Shown one piece after another: positions 56,537 to 64,000 of a stretch of 64,000 nt of DNA. The DNA is from Nostoc sp. FACHB-110 (GTDB lineage Bacteria; Cyanobacteriota; Cyanobacteriia; Cyanobacteriales; Nostocaceae). Where the stretch lies: the NCBI RefSeq assembly GCF_014697425.1, contig NZ_JACJRU010000007.1, positions 152,634 to 216,633 on the forward strand, given 5' to 3'. The position numbers were made by a program, and so were the translations under genes. The notes beneath the pieces are model-generated. The model searched no databases. It saw only the letters and a list, made by a program, of their open reading frames with translations, and was not told the origin of the DNA. Position 1 is the stretch's first letter, and each line of letters starts with the position of its first letter.

Positions 56537-58450
56537 ATGGTGCGCTTAAAACCGTGGCAGTTGGTTATCTTAGCAACACCGATCGCAGCTATTATAATTT
56601 TCTTACTGGTTGCCGCAGGCTTACAAATCAACGCCTGGGGAATTAACTGGATTTGGGCGGTGTTTACTGTTGTGTTTGTTATTTGGCGGTGGTTGCTGGT
56701 GAAATGGACACAGCCAGAAATTGCCCAAGTGGAAGCAGCATTAGCAGGATTTAAAGAAGAACTCGAATCGGTTGTAGATATCACTACTTCAACGGCGGGA
56801 AGTGATGCGACACAAAAAGCAGAAGCCGCACTCCAAAAAATCTTAGAAGCATCAATAAACGATCGCCCATTTTGGGAAGATTGGCAAACTTTTTGGCAAC
56901 GCTGTCAAGATTTGGTAGTTGCTGTGGCAAATATCTACCATCCCCAAGTGCAGTATCCCCTCCTGAATATATATATCCCGCAAGCTTACGGACTGATTCG
57001 GGGAACAGTGGATGATTTAGACCAGTGGATGCAGAGATTATCACCTGCTTTAAATCAAGCGACAGTCGGGCAAGCTTATCAAGCTTATGAAGTCTACCGC
57101 AAGCTAGAACCATCGGCACGTAAACTTTTGCGAGCATGGGGTTGGGCGCAATGGTTATTAAATCCTGTGGCGGCGGTGGCGAATCGTGCAACTAAGGGTT
57201 ATAGTAACCGGGCTAATCAGCAATTATTGGTTAATTTAGGTCAATTGTTGCGCGAAGCTGCCTTGAGAAACCTATGTAAGCAAGCGATCGCACTTTATGG
57301 AGGTATCACCCTATCAAATACAACAGCAGTTATTTCTGAGCCAAGCATACCGCAAACGAAAACCCAAACGCTGCGAGATATCCTCGCCCAAGCTGAACCA
57401 GTCGAAGCAGTTGAACAAAAACCAATCAATATTTTACTCATAGGGCGAACAGGCGCAGGCAAAAGCAGTCTCATCAATACTTTATTTCAAGCTGATCTAG
57501 CAGAAGTAGATGTGTTACCTAGTACTGACGAAATTCAAAATTACCACTGGCAAACTCAAAGTGGCGAAAGCCTCACCCTTTGGGATACACCGGGTTACGA
57601 ACAAGTCAAGCGCGGGGAACTCCGCCAACTGGTACTAGATTATGCGACTAACGCAGATTTGTTATTGCTGGTAACACCCGCCCTTGACCCAGCTTTGCAA
57701 ATGGATGTGGACTTTTTAGCAGATATGAAAACCGAAGTTGCAGATTTACCTGCGATCGCAGTTGTCACCCAAGTAGATAAATTACGCCCAATCCGCGAAT
57801 GGCAACCGCCATACAATTGGGAATGGGGGGATAAGCCCAAGGAAATTTCTATCCGCGAAGCTACCCAGTACCGCGCCGAAAAGTTAGGAGAATTTTCTAA
57901 TTTAGTTATACCTGTGGTGATGAGCGATCGCAAAATAAATCGCACCGCTTGGAATATAGACACCTTATCATTAGGATTGATTGAGGCGATCGCACCAGCC
58001 AAGCAACTGCGACTAGCTCGGTTTTTGCGTGACTTAGACTCGCGCACCGTCGCCGCCGCCAAAATTATCGACCGCTATACCTTCCAGATGGCGACAACTC
58101 AAGGGCTAACCTCACTATTAAAAAGTCCTGTGCTTCAGTTTATTTCTACTATGTCCACAGGTTCTCCCACCTTGGCATATTTATTAGCAGAACAAATTCC
58201 TGTAGAACAGTTACCAATTGTCATTGGAAAGCTTCAAATCGCTTATGAGCTATTTTCATTATTAAAAACAGACGATTCTAACAAAATTAACTTTGATTTA
58301 ATATCACTTTGGCCATTATTGTTAGAAAATTCTGCTACACCTGATCGCAATGCTTGGGCATTTGGTCACACCCTTGTAGAATATTGGACTCAAAATTTGG
58401 CAGTAGAACAATTACGAGAGCGATTTGAATATTATTTACAGCAAGTTTAG
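56537..58450 (+). CDS. Membrane-anchored GTPase
   Basis: A 637-residue protein. Two hydrophobic helices at the N-terminus (about 8-28 and 34-52) anchor it, then a helical region (80-250) precedes the GTPase domain: G1 GRTGAGKSSLINTLF near 304, G3 LWDTPGYEQ near 350, G4 TQVDKLRP near 415. The C-terminal 150 residues are helical. This resembles the Era/dynamin-like cyanobacterial GTPases of unknown role, possibly in membrane remodelling or stress. It is divergent from rloA with about 230 bases between them. Confidence 0.8.
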   Translation: MVRLKPWQLVILATPIAAIIIFLLVAAGLQINAWGINWIWAVFTVVFVIWRWLLVKWTQPEIAQVEAALAGFKEELESVVDITTSTAGSDATQKAEAALQKILEASINDRPFWEDWQTFWQRCQDLVVAVANIYHPQVQYPLLNIYIPQAYGLIRGTVDDLDQWMQRLSPALNQATVGQAYQAYEVYRKLEPSARKLLRAWGWAQWLLNPVAAVANRATKGYSNRANQQLLVNLGQLLREAALRNLCKQAIALYGGITLSNTTAVISEPSIPQTKTQTLRDILAQAEPVEAVEQKPINILLIGRTGAGKSSLINTLFQADLAEVDVLPSTDEIQNYHWQTQSGESLTLWDTPGYEQVKRGELRQLVLDYATNADLLLLVTPALDPALQMDVDFLADMKTEVADLPAIAVVTQVDKLRPIREWQPPYNWEWGDKPKEISIREATQYRAEKLGEFSNLVIPVVMSDRKINRTAWNIDTLSLGLIEAIAPAKQLRLARFLRDLDSRTVAAAKIIDRYTFQMATTQGLTSLLKSPVLQFISTMSTGSPTLAYLLAEQIPVEQLPIVIGKLQIAYELFSLLKTDDSNKINFDLISLWPLLLENSATPDRNAWAFGHTLVEYWTQNLAVEQLRERFEYYLQQV

Positions 58451-58469
58451 TAAGTCGAAGAAGGGAGTC

Positions 58470-58616
58470 GGGTGTAGGGGTTGGGAGTAGGGCTAGAATC
58501 TCCCACTGATTAAGACCACCAAATCACAGATTTGGTCAGGGATTGAACCCTTATTGCTTTTGTATTGAAGAGGGCAGTTTGTACAAAAATAGAACTTTCT
58601 CTTTCCCCCTACACCC
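58470..58616. repeat. Inverted repeat with GGGTGTAGGGG arms, copy 1
   Basis: Arms GGGTGTAGGGG (58470-58480) and CCCCTACACCC (58606-58616) flank about 125 bases. A related repeat with CAGGGTGTAGG ends lies at 59154-59300. Both are typical dispersed cyanobacterial repeats and they bracket the orphan antitoxin gene. Confidence 0.6.
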
Positions 58617-58679
58617 CACATCCTGCACCCTACACCCTATTTTGTTCAGTGGTCAATCATTAGATTTGAGCTATCAATA

Positions 58680-58931
58680 ATGAACACGAAATTTAACCGA
58701 AAACACGAAACTTTTATTCAGGAAAAACTCACTAGTGGCAGATATCACACTATTGAGGAAATAATTGTTGAAGCATTAGAACTATTGGAAGAACATGATA
58801 AAAAATATGAACAGTGGTTACAAGCCGCCCGCGAAAATCATAATGTTTCGATTGCCGAATTAGAAAGAATCGACAACAAATTCTTAATAGCACAACTCGA
58901 AAGAAAACTACGTCAAGCGCTGGAATCTTAG
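58680..58931 (+). CDS. ParD-like orphan antitoxin
   Basis: An 83-residue protein with a ParD/CopG-like ribbon-helix-helix start: FNRKHETFIQEKLTSGRYHT and IEEIIVEALELLEEHDKKYE. The rest is helical and highly charged and would bind a ParE toxin. No toxin gene follows; the next plus-strand frame of any length begins 460 bases away, and the region between holds only an unrelated minus-strand remnant. It may serve as an orphan regulator or antidote. It is flanked by repeat pairs at 58470-58616 and 59154-59300. Confidence 0.75.
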   Translation: MNTKFNRKHETFIQEKLTSGRYHTIEEIIVEALELLEEHDKKYEQWLQAARENHNVSIAELERIDNKFLIAQLERKLRQALES

Positions 58932-58986
58932 AGTTTGATTATTGCGTATATCTTCAATGTCTATCAGCTTACTTTTGTCTGCTTCT

Positions 58987-59149
58987 TCATACAGTAAGTG
59001 TTGCTAATTCTTGTAAACAAGCTTTCAGGTGTTCTTGTGTATCCTGGTTGATGCTTCCTGATTCATACTTGTTTTTCTTCTTCTAAAATTTGTATCCAGC
59101 GTTTTTCATCCCAATGAGGTAGATTCAGTAGAACGAAAACTGTTTCGTG
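58987..59149 (-). pseudogene. Remnant of an unknown minus-strand gene with a frameshift
   Basis: The minus strand reads HETVFVLLNLPHWDEKRWIQ and ILEEEK, then after a one-base shift near 59065 continues KYESGSINQDTQEHLKACLQ and ELATLTV with TGA at 58987. The composition is that of a real protein end, but I do not recognise the family. Both pieces together are only about 55 residues and the 5' part is missing. Confidence 0.35.
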
Positions 59150-59153
59150 AAGA

Positions 59154-59300
59154 CAGGGTGTAGGGTGTAGGTGACAAATACGCGCTGTTGTGGTGTGATT
59201 AGAGGCTAATTAGGTCAATCATGACTTTTTGATGATGAGAGCTTGAATTTACCCACGCTAATTAACTGTTCTTCCCCTACACCCCACACCCGACACCCTG
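59154..59300. repeat. Inverted repeat with CAGGGTGTAGG arms, copy 2
   Basis: CAGGGTGTAGGGTGTAGG begins at 59154 and the right end (CACCCTG at 59294-59300, preceded by CACCCGA and CCCCTACACCCCA) is inverted. The element lies between the remnant gene and the metal-homeostasis operon and separates it from the orphan antitoxin region. Confidence 0.55.
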
Positions 59301-59439
59301 CCTAAACCGATAACTTTATGATCTACTGAAATTCATCTAGCCTCTATTGACTTTTACTGCCCTCAACCGAAAAATGCTGTATCTTCCAAAAGTGGATGCT
59401 CCGGCAATTTTTCTGCTACTATATTCCAAATTATATAAA

Positions 59440-59452
59440 AATGATTATCATT
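59440..59452 (+). promoter_or_regulatory. Zur/Fur-like operator palindrome
   Basis: AATGATTATCATT is a perfect 6-1-6 palindrome, six bases before the ATG at 59459. It closely resembles a Fur-family box; Zur boxes of cyanobacteria have a TGATAAT-N-ATTATCA core. Since it sits across the upstream part of the longer open frame from 59396, it also argues that the real start is at 59459. Control by zinc (or iron) repression is the prediction. Confidence 0.65.
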
Positions 59453-59458
59453 ATATTT

Positions 59459-60232
59459 ATGTCTGTACCAAACATTATTGTCGTTGCAGGTTCGTCTGGG
59501 GCTGGAAAAACTACCTGGGTTTGTCAACAAATGCGAGATATTGCAAATGTTGACAAAATAATTTATTACAGCCCTGGTACTGGGACTGTTCCCGTTGACC
59601 AAACCCGCATAGCTTCTGAATTTCCTGATGTACAGGTCTTTAGCGATATTCAACAAGTCGAATTTCTCAACCAAATACCTAAAGCAGATGCAGTTTACAT
59701 TGAGTGGGGATTTTATCTGGAGTTGGGATCTGTAGCACAATTATTAGATAATCTGACTTACCGTACCTTAGCAGTGATACCATCCGACCTCAAAGACTCG
59801 GAATATTACGCTTGGGCAAACGAGATTGTACGCGGCGCACCAACCCAAACCAGCACTGTTGAAAGTTTATGGCGGGCGGCAAGTAACGGTCAAGTAATTG
59901 ATGAAAACAGTTTAGAGGAATTTTGGTACGAAATCACCCACGGTGCTTACGGTATTGTCACCCGCGCCAAAGGCATTTTTGATGTGAACGATGGTAGGTC
60001 ACTTTACTGTGATTTTGTCGCTGGTGTTCCCCAAACAGATTTTCTGGAATTAGACTTACCACGCTATTTAGAAGGTAGACCTCAGCGTTTCAGTGGGCTA
60101 GAAGTGGTGGGACAAAACTTAGATGAAGCAGCTTTAAGGCAAACATTATCAGATTGCTGTTTATCTGATACTGCGATTTTGCAATACCAACAACAAGTAA
60201 AAGAGATTTTATTAGAGGGGGAAAAAGTGTGA
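59459..60232 (+). CDS. CobW-like (COG0523) P-loop protein, short form
   Basis: A protein of about 257 residues. SVPNIIVVAGSSGAGKTTWV has the Walker A GSSGAGKT; the C-terminus (LEGRPQRFSGLEVVGQNLDE, AALRQTLSDCC) matches the CobW C-terminal domain. Compared with typical COG0523 proteins of 320-400 residues it is short, lacks the CxCC metal motif and shows no NKxD guanine motif. COG0523 proteins are zinc or other metal chaperones, often derepressed by zinc starvation. The start is the ATG after the Zur/Fur-like box. The stop overlaps the GTG of the next gene (GTGA), so this is the first gene of a three-gene operon. Confidence 0.72.
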   Translation: MSVPNIIVVAGSSGAGKTTWVCQQMRDIANVDKIIYYSPGTGTVPVDQTRIASEFPDVQVFSDIQQVEFLNQIPKADAVYIEWGFYLELGSVAQLLDNLTYRTLAVIPSDLKDSEYYAWANEIVRGAPTQTSTVESLWRAASNGQVIDENSLEEFWYEITHGAYGIVTRAKGIFDVNDGRSLYCDFVAGVPQTDFLELDLPRYLEGRPQRFSGLEVVGQNLDEAALRQTLSDCCLSDTAILQYQQQVKEILLEGEKV

Positions 60233-61038
60233 AAATAGCCGTCCTTTCATGTATTCATGGTAATTACGAAGCTTTAGACACTGTATTGCTAGATATTGAC
60301 CAGCAATCATGCGAAAAAATCTTTTGTGTTGGCGATTTAGTAGGATATGGGCCGCATCCCAATGCAGTCATTAGCCAAATTCGTTCTTTAGATATTCCCA
60401 CCTGCATCGGCTGTTGGGATGAAGATGTTGTGGAAGGTTTGAATGCCTGCGATTGTAGTTATCCCTCGTTATTGGCAGAAAAAAGAGGACTACAGGCTCA
60501 CGAGTGGACTAATAAGGAAATATACCCAGAAAACCGGGAATTTCTAGCCCAATTACCCTACAGTCTTAAAGAGGGAAATTTAGCTTTTGTTCACGGTAGT
60601 CCTCATAGTAACCATGAATATCTGTTACCTGAACTAGATGCTTTTGTCGCACTAGAGCGCGTACTTTCCACAGATGCGGATGTGCTTTTTTGTGGTCATA
60701 CTCATGTACCTTATGCTCGGACTCTTGATGCTAGTCAGCTACAAGTTCACGTTGTTAGGGGAGAAAAAGTAGAGGAAATTAACTTTATATCTCCTCTCAA
60801 ACGAATTGTGAATGTCGGTTCAGTGGGAGAACCCCGACATGGACGACCAAATGCTACTTATGTAATTTACGACACAGATACTCAAGACATCAAACTGCGC
60901 GAAGTACCCTACGATTATCAAAAAACCTGTGCCGCAATTATCGATAAGGGTTTACCTGCTATTTTTGCTTGGCGTTTAGCGCGTGGGATGGAATATGCAG
61001 AACGAGCAGATGATCCAACTCATGTTTGCACTAGGTAA
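60229..61038 (+). CDS. Calcineurin-like phosphoesterase homologue with Cys at metal positions
   Basis: A 269-residue metallophosphoesterase-fold protein. It follows the YfcE/MJ0936 layout, but the motif D-x-H reads SCIHGN (Cys 8 for Asp), GD is GDLVGYGP (35-42), GNHD reads GCWDED (Cys 62, Trp 63), HG is VHGSP (residue 122 His) and GHTH is present (156-159). So two ligand positions that are Asp and Asn are Cys, and the catalytic His of GNHD is Trp. Additional Cys at 28, 33, 59, 74, 76 and 155 make it Cys-rich. This suggests a different bound metal, perhaps zinc, or a non-hydrolytic metal-sensing role. The GTG start overlaps the previous stop. Confidence 0.75.
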   Translation: MKIAVLSCIHGNYEALDTVLLDIDQQSCEKIFCVGDLVGYGPHPNAVISQIRSLDIPTCIGCWDEDVVEGLNACDCSYPSLLAEKRGLQAHEWTNKEIYPENREFLAQLPYSLKEGNLAFVHGSPHSNHEYLLPELDAFVALERVLSTDADVLFCGHTHVPYARTLDASQLQVHVVRGEKVEEINFISPLKRIVNVGSVGEPRHGRPNATYVIYDTDTQDIKLREVPYDYQKTCAAIIDKGLPAIFAWRLARGMEYAERADDPTHVCTR

Positions 61039-61084
61039 TTTCTCTATTTTATTTTTCTTTTGGGTTTCTCTGCGTTAAAAAAAT

Positions 61085-61849
61085 ATGAATAAATGGGCAA
61101 TTTTAAGTGGAATTGAAAGTAACCTACCAGCTTATGAAGCTGTCATGGCGGATATTAAACGTCAAGGTAATAACGTAGAAGCTTTGTATATTTTAGGTGA
61201 TTTGGTAGGGCCAAGACCAGAAACCGAAAAGTTAATAGAACGGGTGCTAAATCCACATCGGGGTGAATTAGAACCTTTAATTTGTAAAGGATGGTGGGAA
61301 GAACAGTGTTTGATTTTGCATGGTCTGGGGCCGACTGGGGATGCTCCTGAACTCATGGCAAAATATGGTGGTGATACAGTAAAACTACTATGGGATAGTG
61401 TTTCTCGAAAGACTGTACAATGGTTGCGATCGCTCGATTTTGGTTTTTTTGAATTGGATTGTTTATTAATCCACGGCTCAACGGTAGGTGTAGACGACGA
61501 ACTGACTCCAGAAACTTCACCAATTCAAATGCTTGATAGACTCTCAAGGATGCAAGCAAATAACTTGTTCTGCGGTCGTTCTGGTTTAACTTTTCAGTAT
61601 CAGTTGCAAACTGGTTCCATCACGAGTGCATTAACTACCCTCTCTCACCAAGCATCTGTTCAAACTGTCACTGTTACACCGCGTCAAGTAATTGGAGTGG
61701 GTAATGTGGGACGTACACCAGGACAAGCAACTTATACTCTCTACAACCCTAGCACCAATCAAGTAGACTTCAAAACTGTGTATTACGGCAATAGTAAGGG
61801 ATTTCAAAACCAACGCAGGGGACAAAATCAAAATTTCGCATCTAAGTAG
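61085..61849 (+). CDS. Degenerate metallophosphoesterase-fold protein
   Basis: A 254-residue homologue of the preceding gene. Compared with an active enzyme the D-x-H motif reads SGIESN, GNHD reads GWWEEQ and GHTH reads GRSG; only GDLVG (38-42) and the IHGST His are kept. Hydrolysis is therefore very unlikely. The C-terminal region is extended and basic (NSKGFQNQRRGQNQNFASK). It is the third gene of the operon, 46 bases after the second, and could be a partner or regulator of the protein before it. The gene order and shared divergence suggest a pair acting together in metal handling. Confidence 0.7.
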   Translation: MNKWAILSGIESNLPAYEAVMADIKRQGNNVEALYILGDLVGPRPETEKLIERVLNPHRGELEPLICKGWWEEQCLILHGLGPTGDAPELMAKYGGDTVKLLWDSVSRKTVQWLRSLDFGFFELDCLLIHGSTVGVDDELTPETSPIQMLDRLSRMQANNLFCGRSGLTFQYQLQTGSITSALTTLSHQASVQTVTVTPRQVIGVGNVGRTPGQATYTLYNPSTNQVDFKTVYYGNSKGFQNQRRGQNQNFASK

Positions 61850-61927
61850 CGCGGCGTAAATATTTGTAGCTGGGAAAAGGCTGCTATGCTGGAGGTGAGA
61901 CAGCGCGCTTACGTAAAGACATAATCC

Positions 61928-62122
61928 AAGGATATTCAGAAACAGGGTGTACCAACAATTTTTACAGAGACAACGATTAACTCGAAACTCATACAGGCAG
62001 TAGCAAAAGAGGCAAAAATAAAGTTTTCAGACCGAGAATTGTTTGCTGATGGGTTGGGGGAAAAAGGAACAGAGGGGTTAGGTTTATTCTCAACTAGTTA
62101 CTTATATGTCAGGGTGCGTTAA
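61928..62122 (+). pseudogene. ZnuA/MntC-type metal-binding ABC protein, C-terminal remnant
   Basis: A 64-codon frame following a stop codon. It reads KDIQKQGVPTIFTETTINSK, LIQAVAKEAKIKFSDRELF and ADGLGEKGTEG, which matches the C-terminal part of zinc/manganese-binding periplasmic proteins (the conserved Glu in TETT and Asp in ADGLG are metal ligands). After GTEG the match ends and the frame runs into other sequence. The N-terminal 200 or more residues are gone. It is immediately downstream of the predicted Zur-controlled operon, where an intact zinc transporter gene would be expected. Confidence 0.7.
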
Positions 62123-62554
62123 ACATATACCTGATAAGCGATCGCGCGTCTTTGTAAAAAGATAACTGGGTCTTGGTCTGGTTCTGTATCAATTTCGGAG
62201 ATGTCATTTGCGTAGTTGTTTTCTACTTCGTGGTCATCCCAAGTTAAAATCCAAGGAAACTTTGCATGAGCTTCTTGCAAATTTGCATCTAATTTGTAGA
62301 GAGCATGGCGGTTACGATAATCGTCTAAAGTAAAAATCTCTGAACTATTGTGTGGTCTGACAGCAGTAGCACTAATTCCTCCTTCGTAGATGTAATCACC
62401 CACATGGACTACTAAATCTAGTAGTGGCGATCGCTTTTTGGTGGGGAAATTGACTGGCCATCGCCAACCCTGTAAAGGCTCCAGCACCTATAATGACGTT
62501 ACGTCGCTTAATTCTGTGTTGTAGCAACTGCTCAAAATTCCAGTTATTTGACAT
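62119..62554 (-). pseudogene. PhoD-type alkaline phosphatase, internally deleted and truncated
   Basis: The minus strand starts MSNNWNFEQLLQHRIKRRNV and [14 protein letters not shown], a Tat-type signal with the twin Arg. After about 40 codons the frame shifts and continues directly with [34 protein letters not shown] and [20 protein letters not shown] then [10 protein letters not shown], which is the PhoD phosphatase core. The 80-100 residues between signal and core are deleted, and the rest of the enzyme after RRAIAYQ is missing. It converges with the ZnuA remnant so that the two stop codons overlap near 62119-62122. Confidence 0.75.
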
Positions 62555-62930
62555 CGTTAACCCTGCACTAAAAAGTAAACTAAAAGGGCAACAAATTGAA
62601 CACTCAACTTTCAGTATTAATAAGTAGGCTCTAAAAATATAGCCAGATGAAATCGGCTATTTGTTACCAAATATTGTTTGTGTTTTAGTGTTGAATGTGG
62701 TTTTGCCTGCTATACCTTAATAGCGAGAAATTAACTTTTGACAAAGAAATAGTTAATAGCAACTTAATAGTTATATTAGATGCGATCGCTCACAAATGAA
62801 ACATCTTTTTACGGACTTTTTATTTGAATATTTGAAAATACTTAAGTAGTAACTGTAAACTATTTAAAACCATGTGCTTCTTACTGGTAAACCTCTAAAC
62901 ACACTGTTTTTTGCACAGGAGCAAAATTTC
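62555..62930. other. Intergenic region before second RTX gene
   Basis: About 375 bases of noncoding AT-rich sequence with HIP1 near 62783. AGGA at 62917 is a likely ribosome binding site for the ATG at 62931. No specific operator seen. Confidence 0.4.
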
Positions 62931-64000
62931 ATGGCTTATATTCCTGGTTCCAACCAAGATGACAACATCAAAGGTACTTCTGGAGACGACATTATTGAAA
63001 CCTTTGCTGGAGACGATTTAGTTAATGTTACTATCCGCTATGATCAGCTTGTCCTCAATGGTGTAATCTACGATATACCCATTATCTTACCTGGTGATGA
63101 TGGGGGCGGAAATGATATCATCCGGGGCGGTATTGGTAGTGATTACCTGTCCGGTGGTACAGGTAATGATAGCGTTAATGGTGATGCTGGTAATGATATC
63201 CTTTGGGGTGGTCTTGGCAATGATACCCTTAATGGTGGCGATGGAGACGATATTATTAACGGCCATTATGAATATTATGTTTATAATTTTGATGGTCAAG
63301 ATTACCTTGGTTCTTTCCTAGTTCGTGATGATGACCCTGGTAATGATACTATCAATGGCGGTACTGGTAATGACATTATCTATGCAGGTAATGGTAGAGA
63401 GGATATTGATGGTGGTGCAGGCTCGGACACTCTATATCTAAATACCACCGCATATACAACTAATTTAACTATCTTGTTCACCAACGCTGCTAATCCCGGC
63501 ACTGTATCCAATGGAACACAATTTAGAGGTATAGAAAACATCTCTGTTACTACAGGCATTGGTAGTGACACCATCAATCTCTCAGCTTTTACTACTGGCA
63601 CTTCAGTTAACAGTGGTGCTGGTAACGACATAATTACCGGAGGTGTAGGAGATGACAACCTCAATGGTGAAGCCGGGAACGATACCATCAACGGTGGCGC
63701 AGGGAATGACTATCTCTCTGGCGGTGCAGGTAATGACAGCCTCAATGGTGGCACAGGGGATGATAGACTCTACGGTGATCAAGGGGTGGACACTATCAAT
63801 GGTGGTGATGGTGATGACAGTATCTATGTTGTTAACAGCGTAGATCAAGTGGACGGTGGTACAGGATTTGACTTTTTGGATATTGATACCACCTCCATCA
63901 CCAGCAACGTCACCATCTTGTACACCAGTGCTAGCACTGGCGGCACAATTTCGGATGGCATCACCACCAGAACCATTAAAAATATCGAAGATGCCAGAAT
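62931..64000 (+). CDS. RTX (hemolysin-type) calcium-binding protein, 3' end missing
   Basis: An RTX protein starting at ATG 62931 and open to the window end (356 codons visible). MAYIPGSNQDDNIKGTSGDD starts the repeat directly, without a Sec signal. Nonapeptides GGxGNDxLxGG/GGAGNDYLSGGAGNDSLNGG are numerous near residues 60-105 and 220-300, forming parallel beta-rolls that bind calcium. Between the blocks are non-repeat segments (for example TNLTILFTNAANPGTV and NVTILYTSASTGGT) that are repeated within the protein. Secretion by a type I transporter is expected; function cannot be assigned. A different RTX-like protein is at 3621-5087. Confidence 0.85.
   Translation, partial: MAYIPGSNQDDNIKGTSGDDIIETFAGDDLVNVTIRYDQLVLNGVIYDIPIILPGDDGGGNDIIRGGIGSDYLSGGTGNDSVNGDAGNDILWGGLGNDTLNGGDGDDIINGHYEYYVYNFDGQDYLGSFLVRDDDPGNDTINGGTGNDIIYAGNGREDIDGGAGSDTLYLNTTAYTTNLTILFTNAANPGTVSNGTQFRGIENISVTTGIGSDTINLSAFTTGTSVNSGAGNDIITGGVGDDNLNGEAGNDTINGGAGNDYLSGGAGNDSLNGGTGDDRLYGDQGVDTINGGDGDDSIYVVNSVDQVDGGTGFDFLDIDTTSITSNVTILYTSASTGGTISDGITTRTIKNIEDAR

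Noticed and set aside
56784..57191. Minus-strand 135-residue frame opposite the GTPase gene.
   Set aside because: It has no recognisable family and overlaps a well-supported GTPase; a coding shadow.
58500..58560. GATTGAACCC-type motif resembling the end of a CRISPR repeat.
   Set aside because: It occurs once and has no repeated neighbour; it lies inside a dispersed inverted repeat.
59396..59458. Longer N-terminus of the CobW-like protein from 59396.
   Set aside because: The extra residues (MLRQFFCYYI...) are unlike the family and the Zur/Fur-like operator lies across them.
59363..59740. Minus-strand 125-residue frame over the start of the CobW-like gene.
   Set aside because: The plus-strand gene has Walker A and the CobW C-terminus, and the frame carries no motif.
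63087..63848. Minus- and plus-strand frames inside the terminal RTX gene.
   Set aside because: These are out-of-phase readings of GGxGxD repeats; the real frame is open from 62931 to the window end.

Overview
The window looks like a chromosomal segment of a filamentous, probably heterocystous (Nostoc/Anabaena-type) cyanobacterium. The evidence is the very frequent HIP1 octamer (GCGATCGC) inside and between genes, a lipoprotein PsbQ of photosystem II, HemJ-type protoporphyrinogen oxidase, very large Ser/Thr-kinase/histidine-kinase fusions, several Uma2 (DUF820) genes, heptanucleotide tandem repeats and RTX-type glycine-rich proteins. The species cannot be named from sequence alone. I saw no rRNA, tRNA or CRISPR array.

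Layout: (1) 1-2.9 kb: two flavin-dependent monooxygenases (SsuD, cut by the window edge, and an NtaA/DmoA-type enzyme), then an IS4-type transposase scrap abutting a VapC toxin scrap. (2) 3.6-5.1 kb: an RTX-like protein built from near-identical tandem units. (3) 5.6-13.6 kb: two translationally coupled signalling proteins on the minus strand, a 2011-residue Ser/Thr kinase-ATPase-GAF-histidine kinase-receiver and a receiver-PAS-kinase-receiver. (4) 14-22.7 kb: a small membrane protein, a DUF362 protein, an unrecognised AT-rich island (GYF_2-like protein, small helical protein, AAA+ ATPase) with a MITE inside it, a decayed antitoxin-toxin pair, aspartate ammonia-lyase, Uma2 and PgsA. (5) 22.7-33.6 kb: a polysaccharide-precursor region: RfbA/RfbB, a GT4 glycosyltransferase, two polyprenyl-phosphate sugar transferases, Gmd and Fcl (dTDP- and GDP-activated deoxysugars), interrupted by 5-formyl-THF cyclo-ligase and an ABC sugar permease. 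(6) 33.7-41.1 kb: a cNMP-binding/degenerate AAA/membrane Fe-S fusion, DUF6671, HemJ, an alpha/beta hydrolase with an altered nucleophile elbow, a glycine-oxidase-like enzyme and PsbQ. (7) 41.5-51.2 kb: small conserved genes and stress functions (DCC protein, AraC regulator, aldo/keto reductase, Dps, pirin, cupin), a second MITE of the same family and a GGDEF/EAL protein. (8) 51.7-58.5 kb: a frameshifted nuclease-like gene, a subtilisin, an RloA/RloB (AbiL-like) pair whose RloB carries an in-frame stop, and a membrane-anchored GTPase. (9) 58.7-64 kb: an orphan antitoxin, then a three-gene operon (short CobW-like P-loop protein plus two diverged calcineurin-like proteins) behind a Zur/Fur-like palindrome, followed tail to tail by remnants of a zinc/manganese-binding ABC protein and a PhoD phosphatase, and finally a second RTX protein cut by the window end.

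The strongest leads are the metal-homeostasis operon at 59.4-61.8 kb, in which one phosphoesterase-like protein has Cys in place of canonical metal ligands and its partner has lost nearly all ligands; the unassigned AAA+ island at 16.8-19.5 kb; and the widespread gene decay (VapC twice, RloB, ZnuA, PhoD, IS4 and a nuclease), most of it in scraps or broken genes that simple ORF calling hides. Several gene starts given here are downstream of the longest open frame, for reasons stated in each entry.
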